Assembly: GCA_910579735.1 (NCBI GenBank)
Contig: CAJTUZ010000004.1
Span: 47,922 to 111,921 of the forward strand
Direction of reading: 5' to 3'
Length of the DNA: 64,000 nucleotides
Origin: an uncultured Lachnospiraceae bacterium
GTDB taxonomy: Bacteria; Bacillota; Clostridia; Lachnospirales; Lachnospiraceae
This document shows positions 1 through 7,792 of this stretch, one piece after another; the stretch's first letter is position 1, and each line of letters begins with the position of its first letter. The notes below the pieces were generated by a model that had not been told where the DNA came from, made no database searches, and was given only the letters and a program-made list of their open reading frames with translations. The translations under genes were made by a program, and so were the position numbers.

Positions 1-252
1 TACTTTGCGTTTCCGTTTTCATATCCTGCATTTCTGTTTTCATACTTTGCGTTTCTATTTTCATACCCTGCATTTCTGTTTTCATACTTTGCGTTTCCGT
101 TTTCATATCCTGCATTTCTGTTTTCATACTTTGCGTTTCTATTTTCATACCCTGCATTTCTGTTTTCATACTTTGCGTTTCCGTTTTCATATCCTGCATT
201 TCTGTTTTCATACTTTGCATTTGTGTTTTCATACCCTGCATTTCTGCAAGAA
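1..252. repeat. 84-bp higher-order tandem repeat built from four 21-bp heptad units
   Basis: Twelve consecutive 21-bp units are visible, each ending TTTTCA on the plus strand. They alternate in a fixed four-unit order, so the true period is 84 bp: 1-84 and 85-168 are identical and 169-252 has diverged. The repeat lies inside the minus-strand coiled-coil gene and stays in frame. The array continues past the window edge. Confidence 0.92.
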
Positions 253-280
253 GCAAATCCAGTTTTTCACTATCCGTCAT
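1..280 (-). CDS. Methionine-rich heptad-repeat coiled-coil protein (3' end cut by window edge)
   Basis: Reading the minus strand from an ATG at 280 gives MTDSEKLDLLLAEMQGMK followed by an unbroken run of seven-residue units of the form MKTEMQS, with S/D/G at the last position and Met or Thr at the fifth. About 93 codons are visible before the window ends. Met at position 1 and Met/Thr at position 5 give the 3-4 spacing of a/d core positions, so a long parallel coiled coil is expected. The start is fixed by an AAAGGAGG site a few bases upstream and by a well-formed promoter at 326-354. There is no signal peptide or membrane segment in the visible part. The function is unknown; short heptad-repeat proteins like this are common in Lachnospiraceae and are usually annotated hypothetical. 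The glycan cluster apparently ends before this gene. Confidence 0.8.
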   Translation of the reverse strand, partial: MTDSEKLDLLLAEMQGMKTQMQSMKTEMQDMKTETQSMKTEMQGMKIETQSMKTEMQDMKTETQSMKTEMQGMKIETQSMKTEMQDMKTETQS

Positions 281-325
281 AACATTACCTCCTTTACGGA
301 AGCCCCCGCTTCGGCTGTCTGTTAC

Positions 326-354
326 AGTATATCACAGTCTGCATCCAAAGTCTA
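326..354 (-). promoter_or_regulatory. Promoter of the coiled-coil gene
   Basis: On the minus strand a -35 box TAGACT (349-354) and a -10 box TATACT (326-331) are separated by exactly 17 bp. The start codon is at 280, with an AAAGGAGG ribosome site between. The -35 box directly abuts the stop codon of the preceding glycosyltransferase gene, so this gene can be expressed independently of the polysaccharide operon. Confidence 0.65.
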
Positions 355-1155
355 TTAGATTTCATTTGATTTCTCTCCATTTCGATAAAAATGCTCTATT
401 ATACCGGCAATTTTTTTTGGCCAGAATTTACAGAACATCGCATAATCTTCTTTCGATCTGTCATTGTCCGCAATAATTGCCGTCGTTGCCGATTCCAGAT
501 GTATCCTATGAAACATCAATATATCCGGACAATAGACAAAAGAACCCTGCCGTCTTGAAATCTTCTCCCAAGCCTGCCAGTCCACATTACTTCTGTAACC
601 GGTTTCGAAGATTACTTCCGGAAGGTTTTCTTTTACATAGGTTACGGACGGGCAGCAGATCGGAGAACCGAAGGAAAGAATCCTCCTTCTGACAAAACGG
701 CTTCTCTGCAAGATACGCAACCGTAGCGGCAAAAGCATAATTCGCTTAATATTTAAGAGTTTATTGCTTATTACTCTTTCTCCAGCCCGTATTTCTCCAT
801 AATCGGCAAAAGAAATAAGCGGATGTCCGGCACGGTTTATTTCTTCCAGATTCCTTTGTGCAAAGCAGGGTTCATAAATATCATCCTGATGCGCTATCGT
901 AACAACTTTTCCCGCTGCTTTTTGATATCCAAAATTCCAATCTTCAGCTATTCCTTTAGGACCTTCATTCACAAAATATTTTAACCGGTATTTTTTTACT
1001 AATAAATCAATCTGTTTATTGGGTGTGGATGTTACCAGTATTATCTCCGCGGGTATGCTTTGATTACGCAGAGAAATAATACATTCTTCCAAATACGGAC
1101 TTTCCCCATAAGCACAGATCACAAATGTATACTCCGACTTATGATAGTGATTCAT
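355..1155 (-). CDS. Glycosyltransferase family 2
   Basis: The 266-residue protein has the GT-A start of family 2: a hydrophobic strand YTFVICAYGESPYLEECI near residues 9-26, and a QDD motif near residue 90 as the metal/nucleotide-binding DxD equivalent. It is expected to add one sugar from a nucleotide donor at the cytoplasmic face. Donor and acceptor cannot be read from the sequence. The start at 1155 is preferred over the ATG at 1161 because AAGGG then sits 8 nt upstream. It is the last glycan gene before the coiled-coil gene and follows the DUF2304 protein by 15 nt. Confidence 0.85.
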   Translation of the reverse strand: MNHYHKSEYTFVICAYGESPYLEECIISLRNQSIPAEIILVTSTPNKQIDLLVKKYRLKYFVNEGPKGIAEDWNFGYQKAAGKVVTIAHQDDIYEPCFAQRNLEEINRAGHPLISFADYGEIRAGERVISNKLLNIKRIMLLPLRLRILQRSRFVRRRILSFGSPICCPSVTYVKENLPEVIFETGYRSNVDWQAWEKISRRQGSFVYCPDILMFHRIHLESATTAIIADNDRSKEDYAMFCKFWPKKIAGIIEHFYRNGEKSNEI

Positions 1156-1170
1156 GTTCATAACCCTTTT

Positions 1171-1554
1171 TCAGTTTCCGACATTTTTTCGTTCCTGTTT
1201 CTGTTTCTGCTCCAGTTCCCGAATCCGCTTATCCAGAATCCCTATTTCCTGTACAAGCTGGCGGATCTTCACATTCTGTCTGGAGGCTATGGATGTTAAT
1301 GCCATCATGATCATCAGCATAAAGGCAATACATATAATAAAAAGGCCGTTCATATTATCTTCGATGCCCAGTATACGAATAATATGACTGAGAAGATCCG
1401 GATAGATCACCAGAATCCCGAGCACAGCTCCTGACAAAAGCCAAAGCAGCGTATATTTGAGATTCAGCGCTCTCTGCTTCAAAAAATATAATATGATTAT
1501 AAAATAGCATATCACGGCAATGATCAGCGTGATTCTCAAACTCGAAGGAATCAT
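1171..1554 (-). CDS. DUF2304 family membrane protein
   Basis: A 127-residue protein with three hydrophobic segments (about residues 7-24, 34-52 and 70-88), then a charged C-terminal helix rich in E, K and Q that looks like a short coiled coil. Size and layout match DUF2304, whose members usually sit beside a GT2 polyprenyl-phosphate sugar transferase, as here. The likely role is as membrane partner of the neighbouring DPM1-like enzyme; this is inference from context. An AGGAGG site 12 nt upstream supports the start. Confidence 0.8.
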   Translation of the reverse strand: MIPSSLRITLIIAVICYFIIILYFLKQRALNLKYTLLWLLSGAVLGILVIYPDLLSHIIRILGIEDNMNGLFIICIAFMLMIMMALTSIASRQNVKIRQLVQEIGILDKRIRELEQKQKQERKNVGN

Positions 1555-1563
1555 ACTTATACC

Positions 1564-2304
1564 TTACCTCCTAATTCCGTAACTCAACCGGCATACAAGA
1601 ATGGCCAATGTCACTTTGATCATATAATATACCGACTTACCAAATGTAATAGAACTGCTGCCGCCCTCTCTAGCATGCATCTGCACCGGCACTTCCATAA
1701 TCCTGCCTTTATTCATAATAGCTGTAACGATTGCTTCAGGCTCCGGATAATCAGTCGGATAGTCGTCTACGTAAATGTTGATAAAGCGTTTGTTGACTGC
1801 CCTGTAACCGCTCGTTACATCCATTATTTTCCTGTTCGTTGTCAAACGTATAAGAAAACTCAAAAACTTAATTCCCATCCTTCTGATTCCTGACGATTGA
1901 AAACCTTCTTTTTCCAGAAACCGGGAGCCGATTACGATATCGGCTTTATCCTCCAAAAGGGGCGCTATCATGTCATTCAGATAGGAAATGTCATGCTGTC
2001 CATCTCCATCCATTTGTACCGCAATATCATACCCATTTCTTTTGGCAAACATATATCCGGCTTGTACCGCGCCGCCTATTCCCAGATTAATCGGTAAGTT
2101 TAAATAACAAAAATTCTGCGCTCCGCAGATCTCCAGTGTAGAGTCTCTGGAGCCATCATTGATGATAAGATAATCGACAGCTGAAAATTCGGCAAAAACT
2201 CCTGCCAAAATCTTTGAATTCAGATGTTCTATCACTGCAGCAATATTCTCTTCTTCATTATAAGCCGGAATAATGATCAGAACTTTAGTTTCTTTCTTAT
2301 CCAT
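1564..2304 (-). CDS. GT2 glycosyltransferase, polyprenyl-phosphate sugar synthase type (DPM1/GtrB-like)
   Basis: The 246-residue protein begins VLIIIPAYNEEENI, has an NDGSRDST loop, and carries the QMDGDGQHD metal-binding motif near residue 100, as in dolichol-phosphate mannose synthase-like enzymes. Such enzymes move a sugar from a nucleotide onto undecaprenyl phosphate, giving a donor for membrane GT-C enzymes. A DUF2304 gene downstream and a large membrane protein upstream fit that scheme. The start at 2304 has GGGG 6 nt upstream; the in-frame ATG at 2316 is an alternative. It overlaps the end of the upstream membrane protein gene. Confidence 0.85.
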   Translation of the reverse strand: MDKKETKVLIIIPAYNEEENIAAVIEHLNSKILAGVFAEFSAVDYLIINDGSRDSTLEICGAQNFCYLNLPINLGIGGAVQAGYMFAKRNGYDIAVQMDGDGQHDISYLNDMIAPLLEDKADIVIGSRFLEKEGFQSSGIRRMGIKFLSFLIRLTTNRKIMDVTSGYRAVNKRFINIYVDDYPTDYPEPEAIVTAIMNKGRIMEVPVQMHAREGGSSSITFGKSVYYMIKVTLAILVCRLSYGIRR

Positions 2305-3833
2305 GGCAATCCCCATTCTTTCAGCAGCAAATACAGACTACAGTAAAAAATACCCATTGCATATACCATATACCTTTGCAGGCCGATAAAAACCAAATTA
2401 ATGATACCAACCATCAAAACAATAAAACATACGGTAACAAGTGCAAACACTGCCGTTTTTTTATCTTCACGATATCTAATACAGTATACCACCCCTGCTA
2501 TATCTATGGCAAACAGAAACAAAGTAACGATATGGCACAGCAGATAAATTCTCCCTATTTGAAAAAAAACGCTGCTGATAAATCCCGAAACCATCAGTCT
2601 CATCGTATGATAGAGATATCTGTCGAAATGCCTCAACAATACTTTCATGCCAAGTTCCCTGACTGTCAGAACGGGATCCAGCGAAACCTCAGGGTGTTCC
2701 TCAAGGTATGCCTGTATCTCGGCATAGGCTGTCCCCGCAATCTTATCCTTTACCAAATCCTGCCATATATACAGGTCCTGTCTGGCATATTCATAGCGAT
2801 ATTGCAACGCATCTATCGCGCTATAGACTCTTATAAATATTTCCTGCATCTCCGGTGTATCAAACAAAGAAGAATCTTCCCGGTCTGCTTCATATAATCC
2901 ACGAATAACAATAAGCTGTGTCATCTGTGACATAGTCTGTCTCTGTTCAGTTTGTGCCCCCTGTACCGCCGCATCTTCTGTATTTCCGTTTTCTACAGCC
3001 TCATTGCCGCCCTCGACAGTCTCTTTCTGCTCATCATCCGGACTGTCTTTTGTTCTTTGTTCTATCCTCCCGATAGCAGGTACTGCATACATAACATAGC
3101 AGGAACGAAGCTGATAGATCAAAACAACCAGTCCGCAGGCGCAGACGATACCGATACACAAATTGATCACAGCACCGGCCAGACATCTTCCCCGTCTGCT
3201 TTTATGATTCTCTTTATCTTCTTTATTTTTTACAAATTCTACACACACATAAAGTATAGCCGTAACAATCAGCAGAAAAACCAACTGGCTTCTGAGCAGC
3301 CCCATCAAAACCGCTGTAACCGTAACTGAAAGGATCCATTTTCTTTTTTTTTCAAACACATATTGTAATACGAAAACAAAATAAATATAAATAAGAGCAT
3401 ATGCAATACTTTCCGTCATGATCTGATGAGTGATCCATACTCTCGGCAGCTCAATGGAAAAGGGCAGCATGGTAAAAAAATAGCACAAAACAGTTTCCGC
3501 AAATCGCATATGAAAGATATTTTGCAGATAAAAGACGAATATCATTGTGCAGATAACTGCAAACAAAGATTGTATCACGACCGCAGCATCCAAATACAGC
3601 GCTTCCCCGAAAATACAACGGATTCCAAACAGAAAGAGTGGATATAAGGGCATAATGCCGCCGTTTTCCATCGTTGGATCCATATAAAAAGCAGAATCTT
3701 TCTCAATCACGATCCATTCCTGTCCCAACAACAAATAGAATATAACCCCTATCACAGCCAGAACAACCGCCTGAACCCATTTCTTTTGAATTAATACAGC
3801 CCCATTTCTCTTTACCGGTTCACTCTGTGTCAT
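2277..3833 (-). CDS. Polytopic membrane protein, GT-C-like (unassigned)
   Basis: A 518-residue protein with about ten hydrophobic segments. After the first segment it has a loop containing DSAFYMDP and then PLYPLFLFGIRCIFG, the same layout as the membrane protein at 61804-63213 (REPLYPLFLLLCRK). The two therefore look like members of one family. A polar extracytoplasmic region rich in E, Q and N lies mid-protein. The acidic residue in the first loop followed by a YP(L)F motif is reminiscent of GT-C enzymes using polyprenyl-phosphate sugars, but I cannot name the family. The neighbouring DPM1-like enzyme could make its donor. The start at 3833 has AAAGG upstream; the longer reading would begin with GTG at 3854. 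Confidence 0.65.
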   Translation of the reverse strand: MTQSEPVKRNGAVLIQKKWVQAVVLAVIGVIFYLLLGQEWIVIEKDSAFYMDPTMENGGIMPLYPLFLFGIRCIFGEALYLDAAVVIQSLFAVICTMIFVFYLQNIFHMRFAETVLCYFFTMLPFSIELPRVWITHQIMTESIAYALIYIYFVFVLQYVFEKKRKWILSVTVTAVLMGLLRSQLVFLLIVTAILYVCVEFVKNKEDKENHKSRRGRCLAGAVINLCIGIVCACGLVVLIYQLRSCYVMYAVPAIGRIEQRTKDSPDDEQKETVEGGNEAVENGNTEDAAVQGAQTEQRQTMSQMTQLIVIRGLYEADREDSSLFDTPEMQEIFIRVYSAIDALQYRYEYARQDLYIWQDLVKDKIAGTAYAEIQAYLEEHPEVSLDPVLTVRELGMKVLLRHFDRYLYHTMRLMVSGFISSVFFQIGRIYLLCHIVTLFLFAIDIAGVVYCIRYREDKKTAVFALVTVCFIVLMVGIINLVFIGLQRYMVYAMGIFYCSLYLLLKEWGLPWIRKKLKF

Positions 3834-3864
3834 CGACTCTGCCCTTTCTTTCACTTCTTACCGA

Positions 3865-5055
3865 TCAATCATTTTCACTGCCAGTTTTTCCACCAACGGT
3901 TTTTTCTGCTGTCAGCCTTGTCAAGATCTTCTCTATCTGCCCGTAGTAAGCGCCAAACTGAAAATCATCCTTCACATGCCGGTAAGCCGCCGCCCCCATT
4001 CTGATCAGATTTTCTTTATCACAGATGATCTTTTCAATTTTTTCTTTGAGATCTTCTTTGTCATTGTCTGCAAATACATATCCCGTCACCCCATCCTCAA
4101 TATAGCCTGCCGTACCGTTATCACTGCCGCTGATGGCAGGCACGGAAAACGCCATTGCCTCCAAATGGGAAACGGCCGCCGGTTCGTCGGTGCTTGGAAG
4201 CACGAACACGTCCGCTTTTTTATACTGCTCTGCCACAGCCTCTCTGTCCTGATTGGTCAAAAGAGTGACTGCACTCTCTAACCGGTGTTTTTTCACATAA
4301 GCGCTCACCTGTGCGTAATATTCTTCGTGAAAACGATTCGACATTTCTCCCGCGATCACAAGATGCAGCGGATAGTCCGGGAGCAGTTCTTCCACAGCTT
4401 CTATCATCATCTGTAAATTCTTACGTTTCTGATATTTCCCGATACAGAAGATATTAAAACGGCCGCCGGCAAAATAACGTTTTTCCTCCGGACTGCACTG
4501 CGGCTCCATTAAAAAAGGAGTAAAATAAGCGTCCTTATCCCGTGTCAGCCCGGTATAATCAATCCCGACCGCATCTACCGGTGTAATACGGTATTTCGGT
4601 GTCATTTTCCATACCAGCTTATGCGTCTGATCCATCGTTCTGGCTTTTTCCCATACCGGGGTCTGGTTATAAAGGATCGTCGGAATCCTATAATGTCTGC
4701 AAAGCACATTCATACAGATAGTATACAAAGAACGTTCTCTCAAGATCGCCACATCCGGCCGGAACCTTTTCAAATATCCGGCCAGCTTTATCATCGGGGG
4801 AATACCGTATTTCAGTCGAATATCCATAGCCGTCGAATCATGCCTTTTTATCACATGAACATAAAAATGATAAAACAGCATAAAAAACCCGGAATAACCG
4901 ATTACGTCGGGTTTTATACAGGCGTAGTCCTCAACTTTTCCGGCATACTGACTGATAAATCTGACCTCATGCCCGTTTTCTATCCAGCCTTTCATGATAG
5001 CGGCCTGATTCGTATGGTATCTGGGCGCCAGATACAGGACTTTCATACGTGCCAT
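3865..5055 (-). CDS. Glycosyltransferase family 4
   Basis: A 396-residue GT-B enzyme. The N-terminal half begins MKVLYLAPRYH. The C-terminal half has NIFCIGKYQKRKN, then VFVLPSTDEPAAVSHLEAM, the E-x7-E nucleotide-sugar site of GT4. The open frame extends 54 codons further upstream, but that extension overlaps the preceding DUF1792 gene. The ATG at 5055 follows an AAAGAAAGG site, so it is taken as the start. The cytoplasmic enzyme should extend the lipid-linked glycan; sugar specificity is not visible. Confidence 0.87.
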   Translation of the reverse strand: MARMKVLYLAPRYHTNQAAIMKGWIENGHEVRFISQYAGKVEDYACIKPDVIGYSGFFMLFYHFYVHVIKRHDSTAMDIRLKYGIPPMIKLAGYLKRFRPDVAILRERSLYTICMNVLCRHYRIPTILYNQTPVWEKARTMDQTHKLVWKMTPKYRITPVDAVGIDYTGLTRDKDAYFTPFLMEPQCSPEEKRYFAGGRFNIFCIGKYQKRKNLQMMIEAVEELLPDYPLHLVIAGEMSNRFHEEYYAQVSAYVKKHRLESAVTLLTNQDREAVAEQYKKADVFVLPSTDEPAAVSHLEAMAFSVPAISGSDNGTAGYIEDGVTGYVFADNDKEDLKEKIEKIICDKENLIRMGAAAYRHVKDDFQFGAYYGQIEKILTRLTAEKTVGGKTGSEND

Positions 5056-5074
5056 TTTAACACCATGCCTTTCT

Positions 5075-5944
5075 TTAATCTGTGACCCGCCGCTTAATCT
5101 GCGTAAGATACTCATGGTATCCCGCATCCCGATTGGCTTTCTCACCGACAACACCGTGCTTGGCAATTTCCTCTTTACACGGCGCCTGACGCAGATACCA
5201 TTCATATTCCATGTCAAGATTTCCGATATCCAGCGCCCGGTAACCTTCCAGAAAAAGTCTTTCGACTAAAAATTTGGCCGCTACGCCAAGAGAAACCAGA
5301 AACAGTCTGTCCCTCGGATATTCTTTACAATATGCGAGCAGCTCATCCAGTTTCCTGTAGGCATCGCTGCTTGGCCCGATAATTCTCTCCACACTCTTGG
5401 CACTGTCCAACAGATCATTTCCTACACCGTTATGTGTCCGTTCCCCTTCCACGATAACGACGTCTTTATTTTTCCAGATCTCCTTTATTTTCAGGGCCTG
5501 GCTTCTGCATACGCTTTTATCCTCCAGTGCGTAATAAAACCTTGATACGGATGTGTTATAATATACTCGTTTCGGATTGCAGTATTTTTCATAGACTTTC
5601 CGTGCAAAAAACAGATGATCCTTCCAGAACTGTCTCGCCTCTTTCCGGTAAAAAGACAGATCTTCGAATATCTCCGGTATCGTGACTAACATATTCTCAT
5701 GTTCATAGGCCAGCAGTCTTTTCAATCCTTCAATGATCTCCGGCTCCACCTGCTGTAATTTCAGGCTTCTTCCCCGAATCATCGTGATCTCGCCATCTCC
5801 GAATCTTATCATGCTCTTCTCCGTACGGATCAGTTCATCTATCGTCTCTTCAACGCTGTGCACTTTGATACTGCACTTTTTAAGATCTGACCTGTAAAGC
5901 ATATAATCAAGCTGTGCCAGCATGTCTTTTATCAATCGCTTCAT
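5075..5944 (-). CDS. DUF1792 / GT-D fold glycosyltransferase (SP_1767 family)
   Basis: A 289-residue protein with MIRFGDGEI at residues 45-53, giving the DxE (Asp50, Glu52) metal/nucleotide motif of the GT-D fold. Further on it has VIVEGERTHNGVGNDLLD and RIIGPSSDAY, typical of this family. Known members such as the DUF1792 domain of streptococcal serine-rich-protein glycosylation transfer a sugar onto an existing glycan. Here the enzyme is probably one step of repeat-unit assembly. GGAGC 7 nt before the ATG supports the start. A 74-nt gap separates it from the ABC exporter gene at 6019-7776, which is next downstream on the minus strand. Confidence 0.85.
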   Translation of the reverse strand: MKRLIKDMLAQLDYMLYRSDLKKCSIKVHSVEETIDELIRTEKSMIRFGDGEITMIRGRSLKLQQVEPEIIEGLKRLLAYEHENMLVTIPEIFEDLSFYRKEARQFWKDHLFFARKVYEKYCNPKRVYYNTSVSRFYYALEDKSVCRSQALKIKEIWKNKDVVIVEGERTHNGVGNDLLDSAKSVERIIGPSSDAYRKLDELLAYCKEYPRDRLFLVSLGVAAKFLVERLFLEGYRALDIGNLDMEYEWYLRQAPCKEEIAKHGVVGEKANRDAGYHEYLTQIKRRVTD

Positions 5945-6018
5945 TCTTTATGCTCCATATTTACCCCGGTGAAAGTGAGGCTGTCTCTTTCAAAACACCC
6001 CTGTTTCAAGATATCCTC

Positions 6019-7776
6019 TTATTTCAGTACTTCTTCCTTTTTCCTGCTCTCTACTCTGCCGTTCCCCACTTCATAGATCACATCGGCATTTTGAATCGTC
6101 GTAAGCCTGTGGGCGATGATGATCATTGTCTTTTCTCCGTGCAGATTTTCTATCGCTTCCATGACTGCAGATTCCGTATCATTGTCAAGAGCGGAAGTCG
6201 CCTCGTCTAAAATCAGTATTTCCGGATCATGGTAAAGCGCTCTTGCGATACCGATGCGCTGTCTTTGCCCTCCGGACAATCTGACACCTCTGTCACCTAC
6301 AAAAGTATCCAGTCCTTCCGGCAGACTGTCAACAAAATCATACAGCTGTGCCTGTTGCAATGCATTGATTACGGCCTGCTCGTCTATTTCTTTCTTATCG
6401 ATGCCAAATGCAACATTATTGCGGATGGTATCGTCCGATAAGTAGATCGTCTGCGGTATATAACCAATCTCTTTCTGCCAGGTAGGCAGATTCTTATATA
6501 CGTTCATTCCGTCGGCATAGATTTTTCCATACTGCGGCGCCAAAAGTCCCAGCAAAATATCGGCCATCGTGGATTTGCCGGCACCGGAAGTCCCGATAAA
6601 GGCCGCCGTCTGTCCTTTTTGAATGGCAAACTCGGCGTGTTCGATCACGTTGGTATCCCCATCGGGATAATGATAGGTCACATTTTTTACTTCGATCTTT
6701 TCTTTCAGTTTCCATGTTTCATCTTTATCACTGCGCTGCGTCTCTTTTTGGCCGGCTTCGTTCAGTTTCTCTACCGCACGCAGATCGTTATAGATCAGTT
6801 CCAGCGACGGCATCGCATACAAGACCGCCGATAAATGTTCGTTGATCCTGCCTACGGAAGGCAGAAGCCTGAACGCCGCTACCGCAAACACGGCAAGCTG
6901 CGGCACGAAATCCACCAGATCTTTCTGTCCGAAAAAGATCTTAAAGATAATCGCTAAAAGCAGTCCCGTCATGCTGACCATTTCGATAATATATTTCGGT
7001 ATGACGCCTATCAAACGGTTTAAACGAAGCACTCTGACATATTTGGCAAAATAACCGTCGTAGTGCCTGATAAAACTTTCTTCCCGGTTCAACACCTTGA
7101 TCTCTTTGATACCGCCAAGCGACTGGTTCATCCACTGATAGATCTTGGACTTATACTGCTGCCCCTCTCTGCCCCATGCGCTGGAATATTTCTTGGATAT
7201 TAAGGAAAATACCGCAAGACACAGAATCAAAAGTCCTACTACAATGACCGTGATCGAATGACTCACAATATACAGATAAATGCCGATCGCTATACAGACA
7301 CAGACTTCGGCCACCATTTCCATAAGGTGAATGATCCCCTTCGCAAACTGGTCCGTATCTTCCTGCATACTTCTTTGCAGTACGGAAATATTGTGATTCA
7401 AATGAAATGTATACGGTTCTTTCATATATGCTTTTAACAGATCCGTAGAGATTGTCCGCTGAATCCTGTATGAAAACTTATAGATCGCATTTTTTTCTAT
7501 GATCGTATAAATATCTTTTACCACATAGATCACGATAATGCCGCCCGCAAGAAGCGCCAGAAAATACTCTATGCTCTGAAAGGAAAATCCATGGTATAAA
7601 AAAGAGATCATACCGCTCTTTTCCACGGCCGTCGGATTCATGATCAGATCGATAAAAGGCGAAAAAATGGAAACCGCCAATAGCTCCAGAAAACTGCCGA
7701 CAATAACGGCTATCATCAGAAAACATATCTTTACTTTGTCTTTTTTGGTGAAAATATAGTTTAACTTGCCAAACAT
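6019..7776 (-). CDS. ABC exporter, PglK/MsbA-like lipid-linked oligosaccharide flippase
   Basis: A 585-residue half-transporter. About six membrane segments fill residues 15-310. The nucleotide-binding domain has Walker A GTSGAGKST (from about 395), signature LSGGQ (about 500), Walker B ILILDE (about 520) and an H-loop AHRL. Length and context match PglK-type flippases of lipid-linked glycans. The frame is open to 7908, but the MFGK start at 7776 has GGAAGG upstream and avoids overlapping the preceding gene. A paralogue lies at 32824-34647, and their ATPase domains share long stretches of nearly identical DNA around the signature motif. Confidence 0.9.
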   Translation of the reverse strand: MFGKLNYIFTKKDKVKICFLMIAVIVGSFLELLAVSIFSPFIDLIMNPTAVEKSGMISFLYHGFSFQSIEYFLALLAGGIIVIYVVKDIYTIIEKNAIYKFSYRIQRTISTDLLKAYMKEPYTFHLNHNISVLQRSMQEDTDQFAKGIIHLMEMVAEVCVCIAIGIYLYIVSHSITVIVVGLLILCLAVFSLISKKYSSAWGREGQQYKSKIYQWMNQSLGGIKEIKVLNREESFIRHYDGYFAKYVRVLRLNRLIGVIPKYIIEMVSMTGLLLAIIFKIFFGQKDLVDFVPQLAVFAVAAFRLLPSVGRINEHLSAVLYAMPSLELIYNDLRAVEKLNEAGQKETQRSDKDETWKLKEKIEVKNVTYHYPDGDTNVIEHAEFAIQKGQTAAFIGTSGAGKSTMADILLGLLAPQYGKIYADGMNVYKNLPTWQKEIGYIPQTIYLSDDTIRNNVAFGIDKKEIDEQAVINALQQAQLYDFVDSLPEGLDTFVGDRGVRLSGGQRQRIGIARALYHDPEILILDEATSALDNDTESAVMEAIENLHGEKTMIIIAHRLTTIQNADVIYEVGNGRVESRKKEEVLK

Positions 7777-7792
7777 TCCTTCGTCCTTCCGA

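Noticed and set aside
1..252. CRISPR array
   Set aside because: The repeats are contiguous, with no unique spacers, and encode in-frame heptads.
5..358. Plus-strand open frame of 117 residues rich in F, H and L
   Set aside because: It is the antisense of the heptad-repeat coiled-coil gene; the minus strand has the ribosome site, promoter and sensible coiled coil.
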